From Oopsacas minuta (lineage: Eukaryota > Porifera > Hexactinellida > Lyssacinosida > Leucopsacidae), in NCBI GenBank assembly GCA_024704765.1, contig JAKMXF010000022.1, positions 916,555-980,554 of the forward strand: a DNA stretch of 64,000 nt, in the 5' to 3' direction. A model generated the notes under the pieces. It was given only the letters and a program-made list of their open reading frames with translations, searched no databases and was not told the DNA's origin. The position numbers and the translations under genes are program-made. Below are positions 53,034 through 63,467 of this stretch, piece by piece (the first letter of the stretch is position 1; each line of letters opens with the position of its first letter).

Positions 53034-53642
53034 TTACATGATAGAACATATTTTGGAATTCCTCTGTTCTTCAATGGCTAGCTTTCCTTGAAGTTCTGCA
53101 TACTCTTCATGTAGCCTCTTGCGCATTTCTTCACTATGTTGTAGTTGCTGACTGAGAATAGCGGCTTGTTCCTGGAATTCACTTCTCCTTAGCTCTGACT
53201 CATTGAATGCAATCTGTAAATATTCCATCTGAACACTCAGCTCTGAGATATTCTCATCTCTCTCCATGAGAAGAGTCCTAGCCTCTGATACTGTAAGAGA
53301 TAGATCATTATTTTCCTGTATCTTATCAGTTAGGTTGTTACAAGTATCAGAGAGTTCTTTGCTCAGTTTCAGAATTGAGTGTTGACATTTTACAAAGGCA
53401 GTTTTCCTCTCATCATCTTCCTCAGTTTTTTTAGATTTGATATCTTCCAACTCTTTATCCCAAACTTGCATGAAACTTTTCATCCGCTTAATTACCAAAC
53501 TCTTGGATTCTGAGTTAGGATCTGGAGGAGGCGAAGGAGGAGATTTGAACCTAGAGGTATTCTTTCTAATTATACCCTGGTGCATCTTGTTATCTGTAGC
53601 GATAGTTCCCTCGATTAGACGTGTCCCTACATTCGTACTCAT
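53034..53642 (-). CDS. Coiled-coil protein with C-terminal CaaX box
   Basis: I do not recognise the family. The single exon starts with ATG at 53,642 and gives 202 residues. A basic, Pro-rich start (SPPSPPPDPNSES, about 34-46) is followed by an almost uninterrupted heptad-rich coiled coil from about 57 to the end (KSFMQVWDKELEDI; LSKELSDTCNNLTDKIQENN; EEMRKRLHEEYAELQGKLA). The last four residues are Cys-Ser-Ile-Met, a textbook CaaX box; Met at the end favours farnesylation, so membrane attachment is inferred. It follows LCA5 on the same strand after 161 bp. One possibility is a lipidated ciliary or centrosomal adaptor, but nothing in the sequence proves it. Confidence 0.75.
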   Translation of the reverse strand: MSTNVGTRLIEGTIATDNKMHQGIIRKNTSRFKSPPSPPPDPNSESKSLVIKRMKSFMQVWDKELEDIKSKKTEEDDERKTAFVKCQHSILKLSKELSDTCNNLTDKIQENNDLSLTVSEARTLLMERDENISELSVQMEYLQIAFNESELRRSEFQEQAAILSQQLQHSEEMRKRLHEEYAELQGKLAIEEQRNSKICSIM

Positions 53643-53803
53643 TATCTATTCACCAGAATATTCATGTTATATTTGGAATATCAAATGTGTATAAGAAGAA
53701 TATGAATTGGCAAATAATAATGTTAGGATAATAATTAGAAGGAGTAGTGCATGGTAAAATGGTAATGAATATTAACAGGGTTATCGACCTATAAAGAAAT
53801 ACA

Positions 53804-56800
53804 TCATAGTTGTATAACTTCTAGATCATCGTCTAGGTCATCAACAGGAACAGTGGGAGGGGGTCTGAGGGTGTTGATTTTGGAGGCAGTTATATTGTTC
53901 TCCCAGAAGTAGCCTTTGTCAGAGTTTGGTGGTGGAGAGTTTGTTTCTTTAGCTCTTCTTCCATGTTGTGGTTTCCTATCTGAATCAGTTTCTATTTGAA
54001 ACGCATGAGAACTCTTATTGGGAGAGAGCTTGCGTACTTTAGAGCCGTAGAAGTCATCTTCTGTTGAGTAGGCTGGTTTTCCATGGAACATATTCTCAAC
54101 AACACTTGCCTTCCTTCCAACATCATGTGTATCTTCTCCATCAATGTGATTATTAATTCTATTGTGTGTGTCTTGTTGTAATGTAGCTGCCTCCTCTCGT
54201 TTATTATCCCAGGGTTCTTGAGGTATTGAGCCGAATTGTTTTTCATTATTAAAGAAGAGAGGAGAGTCATGCCTAGGAGCTGAGAATAGTCCTGGATCCA
54301 TGTTACTAGAAGCTAGCTTAGTCTCTGAACCTTGAGCAGAAGGATTACTGAATAGATCATCTAATGCTAGAGCCTTTTTCTTCTTTCCCTTATTAACATT
54401 AGTGGTGTTGGAGGTGTCAGATTGGTTCACAGGTGTGCCAGTCCCAGAACTAGCTTCCTGCCTAAGTGATCGTGGTTGCATTTCTAAGATATCTTGTGGT
54501 TGTATTGCCGACTCTGGTAACGAGCTGTTATTGAGAGTACTAGATGCTAGAGAATTTGTTTGATTAGTTGAAGAGGAATCTTTGAGATCAATCTGCTTCA
54601 GTTTACGTAAGAGCAGTTCTTTCTCGCTAGCATCAATATCTGTTGTGTGTGTGTTGTGTTGAGCAGAAATGCTATTAGAAGAATCATATATTACTTGTGT
54701 AGCAATAGTCTGTGGTAGAGATTTCCTAATTGGATGAGTTTTGGTGGGAGAGATATTCGAAGTTGTTGATATCTCATTTATAGTGGAAAGAGGAGGATCT
54801 GATAATATAGGCATAGGCGGTGAAGTCACCTCACTAGTGTGTGGAGAGTTCTTTCCAATAGGAGTAGGGTAAGGAGTTAGATTAGTTAGACCTGAGCTAG
54901 TCTGTAGAGTTGGAATTGCATCAGATTCAGAGTAGTTACCAGGCTGTGAGTGTGTAATGGGAGGGGAGAGATTAGGATAATGCTGTTTCTTAGGATGAAT
55001 GCTTAATTCAGATATTTGAGTTGGAGGAGATGCATCATGAAGTTGTCCCATTTGATAGCTAGTTCTTGTGAAGTTTGTTGAATGGCTTGATTGGGCTTGA
55101 GAGAGAGTGGGAGGGAGACTAAATCGCTGCTCTTCAAATTGCGCCTCTTCTCTCTCATCAAACAGCTGATCGGGCTTTAGGAGAGAGGGGGAGGTCAGGG
55201 TACATTTGTCTTCTTGGGGTATTAGTAGATCTGTTATATTCATATTAGGAGGAAGATTCTTTTCTATTCTGAGACTGTAAATATTTAATTTTTCTAATTG
55301 CTTTCTCTTAGTGCGCATCTGTGAATCAATATCTTTCATGTTCAGCTCCATTAGATAGATACGTTCCTCTTTCTTCTTACAACGAGCTTGTAGCTCTGCT
55401 TTCTCACGCTTGATGGACTTGTCTTGCATTGCAAGCTTTCTCTCAGCCTCTTGGAGTCTAGAGGAGAGCTGTTGGTTTCTACTCAACTCCTCCTCCAAAC
55501 GTAGACTCAGTGAGTGTCTTTCTTCAAGTTTCCTGCAGATTATGTTTACAATATAAGAATACGATAGTATAATACAGTCAGCTCCCGTTATATCGAACAC
55601 GGATATATCAATACACTTGCTTAAAAATCGAAGTCTGAAATTGTATAAATATAGTTCCAAACCTTACAAGTAACAGAAATTATATCGGTTTTTCGAACTT
55701 TGCTCATATCGATTTAATAATCGTGGTCCCTTGAGCTTCGATATAACAGGAGTTGACTGTATGTCAGCATATACAGTGGCATAGGCAAGGTAATATCGCA
55801 CTACCTCCCCTACTCATGCGCCACTCGTGAGCAAGTAGTCTGCCAAGGCTGGTTAGGCCACTGCTCATATATTATGAATAAGTTTAACCATAGATCTGGT
55901 TGAACCTGGAGTGGAACTTACAAAGGTACGGAAATGTATTAACTCATAATTACGTCGCAAATAATTACATAATATTACATATACAGGTCAGCGATGTAGT
56001 TTAGAATTTGTCAGGCTACAACACAGTAACATATCGTACCAGTTTATAGTGAGACAGTTTCTAAGAATCCACCTTAATCATGATTATCTACAAATTGTGA
56101 TCGACACAAATATTTGACAAACATTAAACAGACTTAAATCATTACTAGTAGAAGGTTAAGGGGTAGTCAGCTCCTTATCAAAGCCAAAAGTATTTACCAG
56201 CTAAAGATTCGCTGGCATTCTATTACACAAACATTCCGGCAATACTTTACTTTACAAAGTGGCATTTTACTGTTTTACGAACCTTCAGTGCAAGTATTAT
56301 TTTTTCGCGTCTAATCTAATGACCTCAATTCAATTATTAAATAATCAGCTTAAATAACGCAAAGAAATTGTGGAAAATAGTTACATACGTTATTCGTGCC
56401 GATTTTAATTAATTAAATATTCTACATTCTACAACAAAGTCTAAGTTTCAATCAAAAATATGAGATTTAGAAAACATGGAACAAAAATTAAGAATCCCAT
56501 ATTACCAATGAAAGTAAAGGAAAAAGTGAAAATAAATTATTTCGAGGAAGTTTAGGAAATAAATTTTGAGTTATTAAAATTGGGCCAATAAAATGACCTT
56601 ACCTATGCTTGAGAGCACTAATTGGTTAATTACGAATTAAGAATTCAGGGTACTGGTAATAATCAATATGCTGTTCCTATGAATTGTAATTATTTATTTA
56701 TTAATTTTTAGCAAAGTTGGAAAATAAACTTATCACTTCATATCAGTTAGATACCCACACAGACTGCACATAGTTATTTAATGTTAAAATTCTATTGAAA

Positions 56801-58881
56801 TAATACAACATGTGATATTATTTCATTTCTTTTTTCTAATGAGAAATAGTGTGATTGTGAGCAAATATTAGCTTTTGTAGGTAAAAAACTGTAAATTCAC
56901 TATCCAAATTGATTATTATTCATTTATTTCCTTAATTAATTGGGTGTTATAATAACCATCTTATTAATTATATGAATATTGTGTGTCATGAGAGTGGTAA
57001 AATATTTCAAAAATATTTATGAATTTTTATATTACAAAGATACGCGTAAATAAATGTAAATTAATCACACGTTTGATAATTTTTTTAAATTATTCTAATA
57101 TGGCAGTGACGTAATTCAGTAGCCAAATCATTTTGTATTCAGTTTGCTTGCTTTTGAGCGATGACTGTAGAATTATTTTCAACTAACTAGAATGTTGTAG
57201 CATATATTTATTGAGATTATACTACACTCCAAAACTATCACACCTGTGATAGTTTTGGAGTACTTTAATGCTGGTAAGAATTGAGATATCTCTTGTAGAT
57301 ATTTCTTACAATGTTTTGGTAGTTTTCCCCGAAAATTGATTGAAATGTAAGTTTCTCTGATTATTACTCAAATTGCGCGAATCGAGCGTGTATTTATTCC
57401 AAGAAAACATAATGCTTTAGTTGAATTACCATTTAAAACGTTGTTAACTATATTACCAAATAGTTGTCATTGCATATCTTTACTCTACGTATTTTGTAAT
57501 TAATATTTATATAGAACTTTTATTCCGCTATCCTCACAATAGTAATAGATACGTTACTTACGTTTTTCATGAGTAGGACACGATTTTGATATTTTGAAAA
57601 TCTGCAAAATAGGCTAATTAGACATTTTCTGGAATTATTGGGGCGGCGAATGTTTATTACATTCTTGTTAAATAATTTAATCGAGTTAATTCATAATGGG
57701 AGGTTGGCTAATTGTATTCGATGAAAAAGTGTTGTTTTTTCAAATTTTTAGATTCTCAATAAGGTAGCATTGTGTAATACCTTGTTAGCAAGGTCAGTAA
57801 GTACTATACACGTATCTACCTTCCTGTCTACTATATCCAAACTTATACCTCAGCAAACAAAAGCCGATCAGATCTGATCTCGATATCTACTCAACCTTTA
57901 AACTCTATTCGAAGAGGGACGGAATGGCAGACGACCCCCATGTTACCCCAGAAGTTACACCTATATTATTCAGTAAGTAGGTTAAAAACTCTCCTCGAAC
58001 TACAAATGTTGTAAAATCAACGAAATATATAATACGTATATGACAAAGTGTTATTATAGAATTATAACGTCCTAAGGTCTTAAACTCTTTGGAATATTTA
58101 CAAATCATGTCTCTTCAACTCTCTGTTCTGAATAGCGATGATTAGTCTAAAATACAGATTTTATAAATCATTACTCACCTATTTTCAGATATCTTTTTTA
58201 ACTCTACAAGTTTAGCTTTACAATGAATTAATTCATTCTCCAAATGCTCCTTCCTACGAATAATATCTGAATTATCTTTCACTACTTTCTTGTATCTGTC
58301 CTTCTGTATGACTATTTCTGTCTCATGTCGTCGTATCAATTCAGGAAGATTCTTGTGCTCTCGCTCTATTCTAGAAACTTCTTTCTGAGCCAAAATATCA
58401 AACCTACCAAGTTCAATTATATAATATTAGAATACTAAATTGTATTGAATAATAGCTGTGTCCTATACCGTTTGTATAGTTTGTTTTCCTTCACTAACTG
58501 CTCTGTTAATAGCTCTTTCTCTTTAAGTGCACTCTGTAGTGATCTTATTGTCCGTAGGTTAGCAGATAGCACTCTGTCATTTGGAGGTTTACCCCCGTCA
58601 TGAGATACCATCCGTTTCTTCACTCTGAGTGGACTTGGCTCTAATATTCTATCACTGCCTCTTCCTAGGGTTGGGAGACTGTTAGCTCCTCTGTTCGCCA
58701 CCTGTCTATGCTTGATCCCCATCGTCATTTCCCTTATTCGGCCTTCAGGCTTATTTAAGATTATAGCAGGAGTTCTCTTACGAGTCTTAGATTCCTTGAA
58801 AATGAACGGAGTCCTGTTTTCAGGGTCACTGTTAATCTCCTCGTCGAAATCCTCTGAGTATCCATCTGATGCTTCAGACAT
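53804..58881 (-). CDS. LCA5: Lebercilin (LCA5 family), ciliary coiled-coil protein
   Basis: Minus-strand exons 58,881-58,469, 58,403-58,179 and 55,532-53,804 join in phase and give 788 residues (human LCA5 has 697). Lebercilin binds intraflagellar-transport proteins at the base of cilia; loss in humans causes Leber congenital amaurosis. The ATG at 58,881 is the first in frame. Residues about 100-260 form the lebercilin coiled coil: VLSANLRTIRSLQSALKEKE, ENKLYKRF, LIRRHETEIVIQKDRYKK and ENELIHCKAKLVELKKISE, then KLEERHSLSLRLEEELSRNQ. The long third exon is mostly Ser/Thr/Pro-rich and poorly conserved, with KKKALALDDLFSNPSA, like the family's 'LMEQLFG' block, and an acidic end DDLDDDLEVIQL corresponding to the EEVALR-type tail. 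Intron 2 is 2.6 kb and carries transposon pieces. Confidence 0.88.
55574..55759. mobile_element. 186-bp pogo/Tigger-like MITE in LCA5 intron 2
   Basis: The left end CAGTCAGCTCCCGTTATATC and right end GATATAACAGGAGTTGACTG are inverted, with TA on both sides. Its left end is 41 bp from the LCA5 exon-3 boundary, so it lies in the branch-point zone of the minus-strand intron. Confidence 0.87.
55774..55863. mobile_element. 90-bp hAT-like MITE
   Basis: CAGTGGCATAGGC on the left and GGTTAGGCCACTG on the right are imperfect inverted ends. The flanks AGCATATA and CTCATATA match at six of eight bases. Confidence 0.6.
57226..57261. repeat. Perfect 17-bp inverted repeat, 2-base loop
   Basis: ACTCCAAAACTATCACA is followed, after CC, by its exact reverse complement. 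It lies in LCA5 intron 2. A free-standing cruciform or a minimal transposon relic are both possible. Confidence 0.93.
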
Positions 58882-59445
58882 ATTCACCTATCTCACAGCT
58901 TAGCTGGATAGCTATAACTTACATTTTATTTATCAATTATAAATTTATAATATACTGATAAGACAGTCTAGCCTGTTATTAACAGTTAACTATAAAGGCA
59001 GTGAGTACACTGTTAATTCTGTAACTGTATACTCCGTGGAATCGTCAGTGTATATCTTATGGGAGATCTCTTGTATACGAAATTTATCAAACTGATGCAT
59101 CTACAATAGTATATCTATAACGAGATAACATTTATGCTAATTGAAATAAATACATAGTACAGTCAACTCCCGTTATGTGGAACACGGATATATCGAATAC
59201 CCGCTTATATTGAAGTCTGAAATAGTACAAATATGGTCCCATCCGTCAAAATAATATAAATTTCGGTTAGATCGATTTATTTACCGCGGGCCGTACCGTA
59301 GTCCCGTGAATCCATGTGGCATGCATGTCAATTGCTCATCATATAACTATTCAATTTCACATAATTTGAATAATCAAGCTATATTTGTATAACTCACATA
59401 ACTAACCTACAATCTACCCATTTAACTAATGTCTAATGATTCTTG
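58882..59445. other. Gap between LCA5 and CCT2 with a truncated MITE (59,160-59,311)
   Basis: TA then CAGTCAACTCCCGTTATGTG starts a member of the 44,736/55,574 family, but its right end is missing after about 59,311. The rest is the LCA5 promoter side and the CCT2 3' region. Confidence 0.6.
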
Positions 59446-60000
59446 CTAACAGGGCCTGTTGTCCTCACTCCTGGGACGAGGAGCTGCTCGAATGATATTA
59501 TCAACTCGTAACAACATCTCAGCTGCTTCTACAGCACTTACAAACATTTGTAGCTTAACTCTATAGCTCTCTATAATCCCTAGCTTTCCCATGTCTCCAA
59601 CAGTACCCTTGTCCATATCAAGCCCCATGTTCTTCTTCCCCTCGCTGTGTAGAGCCCGGAGACGAGCTATCAAATCAGCTGAATCATATCCAGCATTATC
59701 TGCTATTATTGTAGGTAATTGTCTGAGAGCGTTAGCAAGAGCTTCAATGGCAATACTTTCTTTCCCAGCAACCTTGTCTGCTAGCTCCTGAACAGCTCTA
59801 GCCATTAGCATTTCTCCAGATCCACCACCGTATATTATTTTTGGTTCTTTTAGAGTTTGTTGCAGCACACACAATGCATCATGGAGTGACCGTTCTGCTT
59901 CGTCTAAGATCTGTTGAGTAGCACCACGGATAACAACTGTACAAGCACGTCCTCCAGCTACACCAGAGAAGTGGATGAACTTATCTTCCCCGATAATCAC
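59446..60000 (-). CDS. CCT2: T-complex protein 1 subunit beta (CCT2), last coding exon only
   Basis: CCT2 is one of eight subunits of the cytosolic TRiC/CCT chaperonin that folds actin and tubulin. The exon begins at 60,000 after a TCTCTAG acceptor, in phase 0, with [17 protein letters not shown], and ends in the typical RPC stop. Its 184 residues cover the last third of the protein: [20 protein letters not shown] (apical-to-intermediate return), the [10 protein letters not shown] segment, and the equatorial ATP-site motif [16 protein letters not shown] with TIGDM-type [11 protein letters not shown] and DNIIRAAPR. The remaining 350 or so residues have no exon between 60,001 and 62,396, nor beyond FANK1 to 64,000. 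The rest must lie further right, or this is a fragment. Confidence 0.92.
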   Translation of the reverse strand: MIIGEDKFIHFSGVAGGRACTVVIRGATQQILDEAERSLHDALCVLQQTLKEPKIIYGGGSGEMLMARAVQELADKVAGKESIAIEALANALRQLPTIIADNAGYDSADLIARLRALHSEGKKNMGLDMDKGTVGDMGKLGIIESYRVKLQMFVSAVEAAEMLLRVDNIIRAAPRPRSEDNRPC

Positions 60001-60896
60001 CTAGAGATATGATTCATTATTCCTCTCCTGTGATACCAATTAGTCAGTAGCGTGGACAAATTGGCGCATTTGCGCCACCCTTTTTACGCTGCGCAACACC
60101 GCAAGGTATTACGCCATGTGTTAGTGCTTCAGTGGCGCCAGTGTGCCAGTAGTCCGCTAAATATGGTTACGGCCTACTACACCACCTGCATTTAGTATTC
60201 AGTAATAATTCTGCAATTCTTTATATTAATTAAATATCATAACCAAATAAGGAAGTTTCATAATACTTCAGTTAGTAAATGATGATGGTATTTGTTATTA
60301 GAGGAGTTATTCTCAGGACACTAGAGTCTTGAAAGTAAAATCGCAAGACCCTAGCATCCTATAGCATTATTTCTGGGACCCTAGGGCCCCAGCTCGAAAT
60401 TTTATCCCAGGACCCAAAGGTCCTAGTCTAAATATTCGCTCCAAGACCCTATATTTACTAATACAAAATTAACTTTATACGAGCGACTTCGCTTGCTCGC
60501 GCTACGCGGTTGCGAACACTTCGTATCCACACTCAGACCCACGGCCCTCTAGTACATAACTCGTAATCTTAACCGTAGCAAACATGATACTGCCATAATC
60601 TTTATATCTGCCTACTTTATGTCCCCTAAAGTGGACAAATATTTATGAAATGTTGTTTACAATATCATATTTGGACTCAGCATATTCGATTACTTCAGCA
60701 TAACCATTCAAAGCATGTTTCTACTACAATTTTGCATCTCCTCCAGTATTTCCTCTAGTAATATTAATATTATTTAGTCAATTATAATTCCTGCTAATAA
60801 ATTGAACATTATATGAACTTGATGATCATAGTAAATTGAAATCCGAGCGGAGCGATGCAAAAATATAAAATTACAACTTGCCCCGACAGCTTAGTC
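60001..60896. repeat. CCT2 intron or intergenic DNA with repeat pieces
   Basis: A G+C-rich patch (about 60,045-60,165, with GGCGCATTTGCGCC) looks like an unclassified transposon fragment. From 60,300 come repeated words around GACCCTAGG, matching 1398-1421 and 61,975-62,030, and the CGCTTGCTCGCGCTACGCG module at about 60,490 that recurs near 16,908. No CCT2 exon was found. Confidence 0.55.
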
Positions 60897-61652
60897 TATT
60901 TACCATACTACTAGCCAAAGGTCTCGTCGCTTCGCGATGAATCCGGCGCATTGCTCCTCGAGGTATTCAACGGACAAACAAACAGCAATTGAGATTAACT
61001 AATATAGATTTATTACAAATATCAAGGAAGTAAATAGAATTCAATAAAACTTAACTAAATGCTGGAAACACCAGGGAAGAGCTAGAAACTGCTGGAAACT
61101 GCCTGGGAAACTGTGGGAAACTGCTGGAAACTGCTAGAAACAGCTGGAAATTTTATTGTTGTTTTTATGAATATAAAGTAAACAAATTTTCCAAATCTCA
61201 AAATATACGTACAGGCTTGCTCTAAATGGCCAAACACGGGTAACCCAGTACGCTGAATTGGAATTTGGTATTTTCAAGTTTCTCTTATGTAAATTTATTG
61301 TTGTTTTTATAAATCTATAGTAAACAAATTCAATATTGTTGTAGAAACATGCTTTTAATGGTTATACTAAGGTAATAGTGTATGCTGAGCCCAAATATAA
61401 TATTATAGACAACATATTGTGAATATTTGTTTACTTTTGGTACATAAAGTAAACAAATTTCAAAATTGAGATAGAATCATACTTTCAACGACTATACAAG
61501 GTATACTCGAATATGCTGAGTCTGAATTTTGTAAACAGCATAGAGATTATTAAATCTCAATTGTTGTTTGTCTGTTTGTTTATTTGTCAGTTGAATACCT
61601 CGAGGCGAAATGCGCCGAGTTGATCGCGAAGCGACAAGCCAAAGGCTCGTAA
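60897..61652. repeat. Large palindromic (foldback-type) repeat, copy B
   Basis: The ends, about 60,897-61,015 and 61,545-61,652, are inverted copies. Each carries a TCGTCGCTTCGCGAT-like module, a GGCGCATT...CCTCGAGGTATTCAAC module and a GACAAACAAACA...CAATTGAGATT module. Inner blocks related to the GTAAACAAATT...GGACTCAGCATA module lie inverted on both sides of a central minisatellite (61,061-61,150). The layout is the same as that of the palindrome at 2160-2835. No transposase is visible. Confidence 0.72.
61061..61150. repeat. Minisatellite (CTGGAAACTG-type) at the centre of palindrome B
   Basis: About eight imperfect 10-bp units, such as GCTGGAAACT, GCTAGAAACT and GCCTGGGAAA, stand in tandem. 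The unit is unrelated to the AAACCTGCT/AAACCGGTT unit of palindrome A, although both occupy the loop. Confidence 0.85.
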
Positions 61653-62396
61653 CTAACAAAATAAAACATTCAATTACCATTTAGTTAGTATTAACATCCG
61701 CGATCAACTCCTCATGTAACCTTTTTTGATAGCTAATCCAAGAAATATCCCGTCATGATCCCGTAGGTAAATAATTACCTAATAAGTAATGAAAATCTTT
61801 GAATAAATAAAAATGTTAACATACTCAAATCCCGTTAGAAACAAATCAGCTTAAGGGAAATAGATAGCTCGATCGTTGCTAATAGTGTAATGAAATTTGA
61901 AGTATAAATAAACAAGTAAGGTGATCTAGGTGTGAAATAGTACAAAAATAGTACAATAAATATAGGTCTAAATGTAGGGTCCTAGGGTCCTAGGGTCCTG
62001 AGAATGATGCAGGACACTAGGGTCCTAGAGTGTAATTTCCCTGGGTTATTAAAATTAATGACATTATAGAGGTGTAATCACTTGACATAGCTATGCACTT
62101 GCCAATTATGAATTGTGTACAACTTTTCAAGTTCAATGAATTTGTGAAGATGATATTACAATAAACTTGATACGTAATAAGATATAAATAGTTATAATCG
62201 TTGTACTGTTAGCGCGTGCTAACTATTTAACATATTTGTATAAGGTCAATAAATCTAAAGGTGACGAGACATAATAGCTGAGTACTATATATATAGTTAT
62301 AGCACCTAGTTAAATAGTAGGTACACAAATACACGAATGCGCATCTACTTGTTAGGAAGATATTTTCAATAACCATATCAATATTTATTAGCTAAA
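61653..62396. other. Upstream region of FANK1, ends of the repeat block
   Basis: Bases 61,725-61,768 match 3215-3250 in reverse. The run of GGGTCCTAGGGTCCTAG at about 61,977-62,005 is the inverted counterpart of the words at 60,300-60,430. After 62,050 the DNA is AT-rich with no gene; a TATA-like ATATATATAG lies near 62,288. Confidence 0.5.
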
Positions 62397-63467
62397 ATGC
62401 CGAAATGGTCTCTCTCTACTTTTGTGCCAGAAGACTCGTCATCCCTAGAGCCAACTTCCCCTCCCCTAGTAACTCAACTAACACATCATTCCGCCAGGAT
62501 ATCATGGTCCCTCCCATCTAGTCTCTCAGTACCACACTCAGACAGGCCCTGTTTCCAAATAGAGCTGCAAATGTGCTCCTCAGACGCTAGCAAAGAAAAT
62601 CCACAGAAAACTATCTACCAGGGTTATGCTCTATTCTGTAACTACGATGAACTCGTGAGTAGTCAGAGGTACCGGGTCCGTGTCTGCTACAAGTACAAAG
62701 GAGAGGTGTCTCCATGGTCCGGGGCATCCTGGTTCGATACTCATCCCCTTCCCTCTACGGGGAAGGATGTACACCGTGCAATAAACAACTGGAATGAAGA
62801 CCAGTTGATCGAGTTATTGAGAGAAGATAAAGTGAGTGTAGATATACCGAATGATGAAGGATTATCTCCTCTAATGAACTCTGCTAAAAAAGGTTACACC
62901 AACATAGCTAAAGTATTGCTAGACTATGGAGCTGATACTACATTCACTACAAGCAGTGGAAAGACAGCAATATCAATGGCCTGTTTTCATGGACACGTGG
63001 AGATGGTAGAGTTGTTGATATCATACCACGCACCCTGGGATATCCCTGTGAAGTCAGGACTATACCCTATACACTCAGCTGTTTCAGGGGGAAACTTAGA
63101 AGTGGTGAGGTTCTTCCTAGACAAAGGTGTGTGTGTAGATCTGTTGGAAGTTGGTACAAAATGGACCCCTCTCATGAGGGGTGTGGTAGTGGGTACTACA
63201 TTAGAAATACTAGAACTGCTTCTAGAGAAAGGTGCTTCTACTTCCGTGAGGGACGACGAGTACAAGACTCCACTCATGCTCGCGGTTATTAACGGAAGAG
63301 AGGAAATAGTAGAGCTCCTACTCAAGTTTGGATCTGACCCTCATCTAAGCAACAAGTACAGCAAAAATGCTGTGGATTTCGCGAGAACTCTCTCAGCTGA
63401 TGGAATTGCTCACAGCGTTCAGAGACATGTCAGAATTCTGAAAATGCTTGAAGAATACAAAAGTTAA
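62397..63467 (+). CDS. FANK1: Fibronectin type III and ankyrin repeat protein FANK1
   Basis: This single-exon, 356-residue protein (human FANK1 has 345) has the unique FANK1 layout: one fibronectin III domain, then a row of ankyrin repeats. FN3 spans about 20-115 (PPLVTQLTHHSARISWSLP; YRVRVCYKYKGEVSPWSGAS). The link GKDVHRAINNWNEDQLIELL matches the FANK1 linker. Ankyrin repeats follow from about 150, with consensus words GLSPLMNSAKKGYTNIAKVL, GKTAISMACFHGHVEMVELL, GLYPIHSAVSGGNLEVVRFF, KWTPLMRGVVVGTTLEILEL and YKTPLMLAVINGREEIVELL. FANK1 is a testis- and motile-cilium-linked nuclear or cytoplasmic protein in vertebrates. It lies on the opposite strand to CCT2, apparently in a CCT2 intron, and has no introns of its own. 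Confidence 0.95.
   Translation: MPKWSLSTFVPEDSSSLEPTSPPLVTQLTHHSARISWSLPSSLSVPHSDRPCFQIELQMCSSDASKENPQKTIYQGYALFCNYDELVSSQRYRVRVCYKYKGEVSPWSGASWFDTHPLPSTGKDVHRAINNWNEDQLIELLREDKVSVDIPNDEGLSPLMNSAKKGYTNIAKVLLDYGADTTFTTSSGKTAISMACFHGHVEMVELLISYHAPWDIPVKSGLYPIHSAVSGGNLEVVRFFLDKGVCVDLLEVGTKWTPLMRGVVVGTTLEILELLLEKGASTSVRDDEYKTPLMLAVINGREEIVELLLKFGSDPHLSNKYSKNAVDFARTLSADGIAHSVQRHVRILKMLEEYKS

Noticed and set aside
60001-62396. Further CCT2 exons upstream of 60,000
   Set aside because: I looked on the minus strand for the preceding conserved segments (the stretch before IGEDK and the apical and equatorial domains) and found none.
62987-63325. Minus-strand open frame opposite FANK1
   Set aside because: It is the antisense shadow of the ankyrin repeats. 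The same applies to the minus-strand frames opposite ACAD8 and IGBP1.
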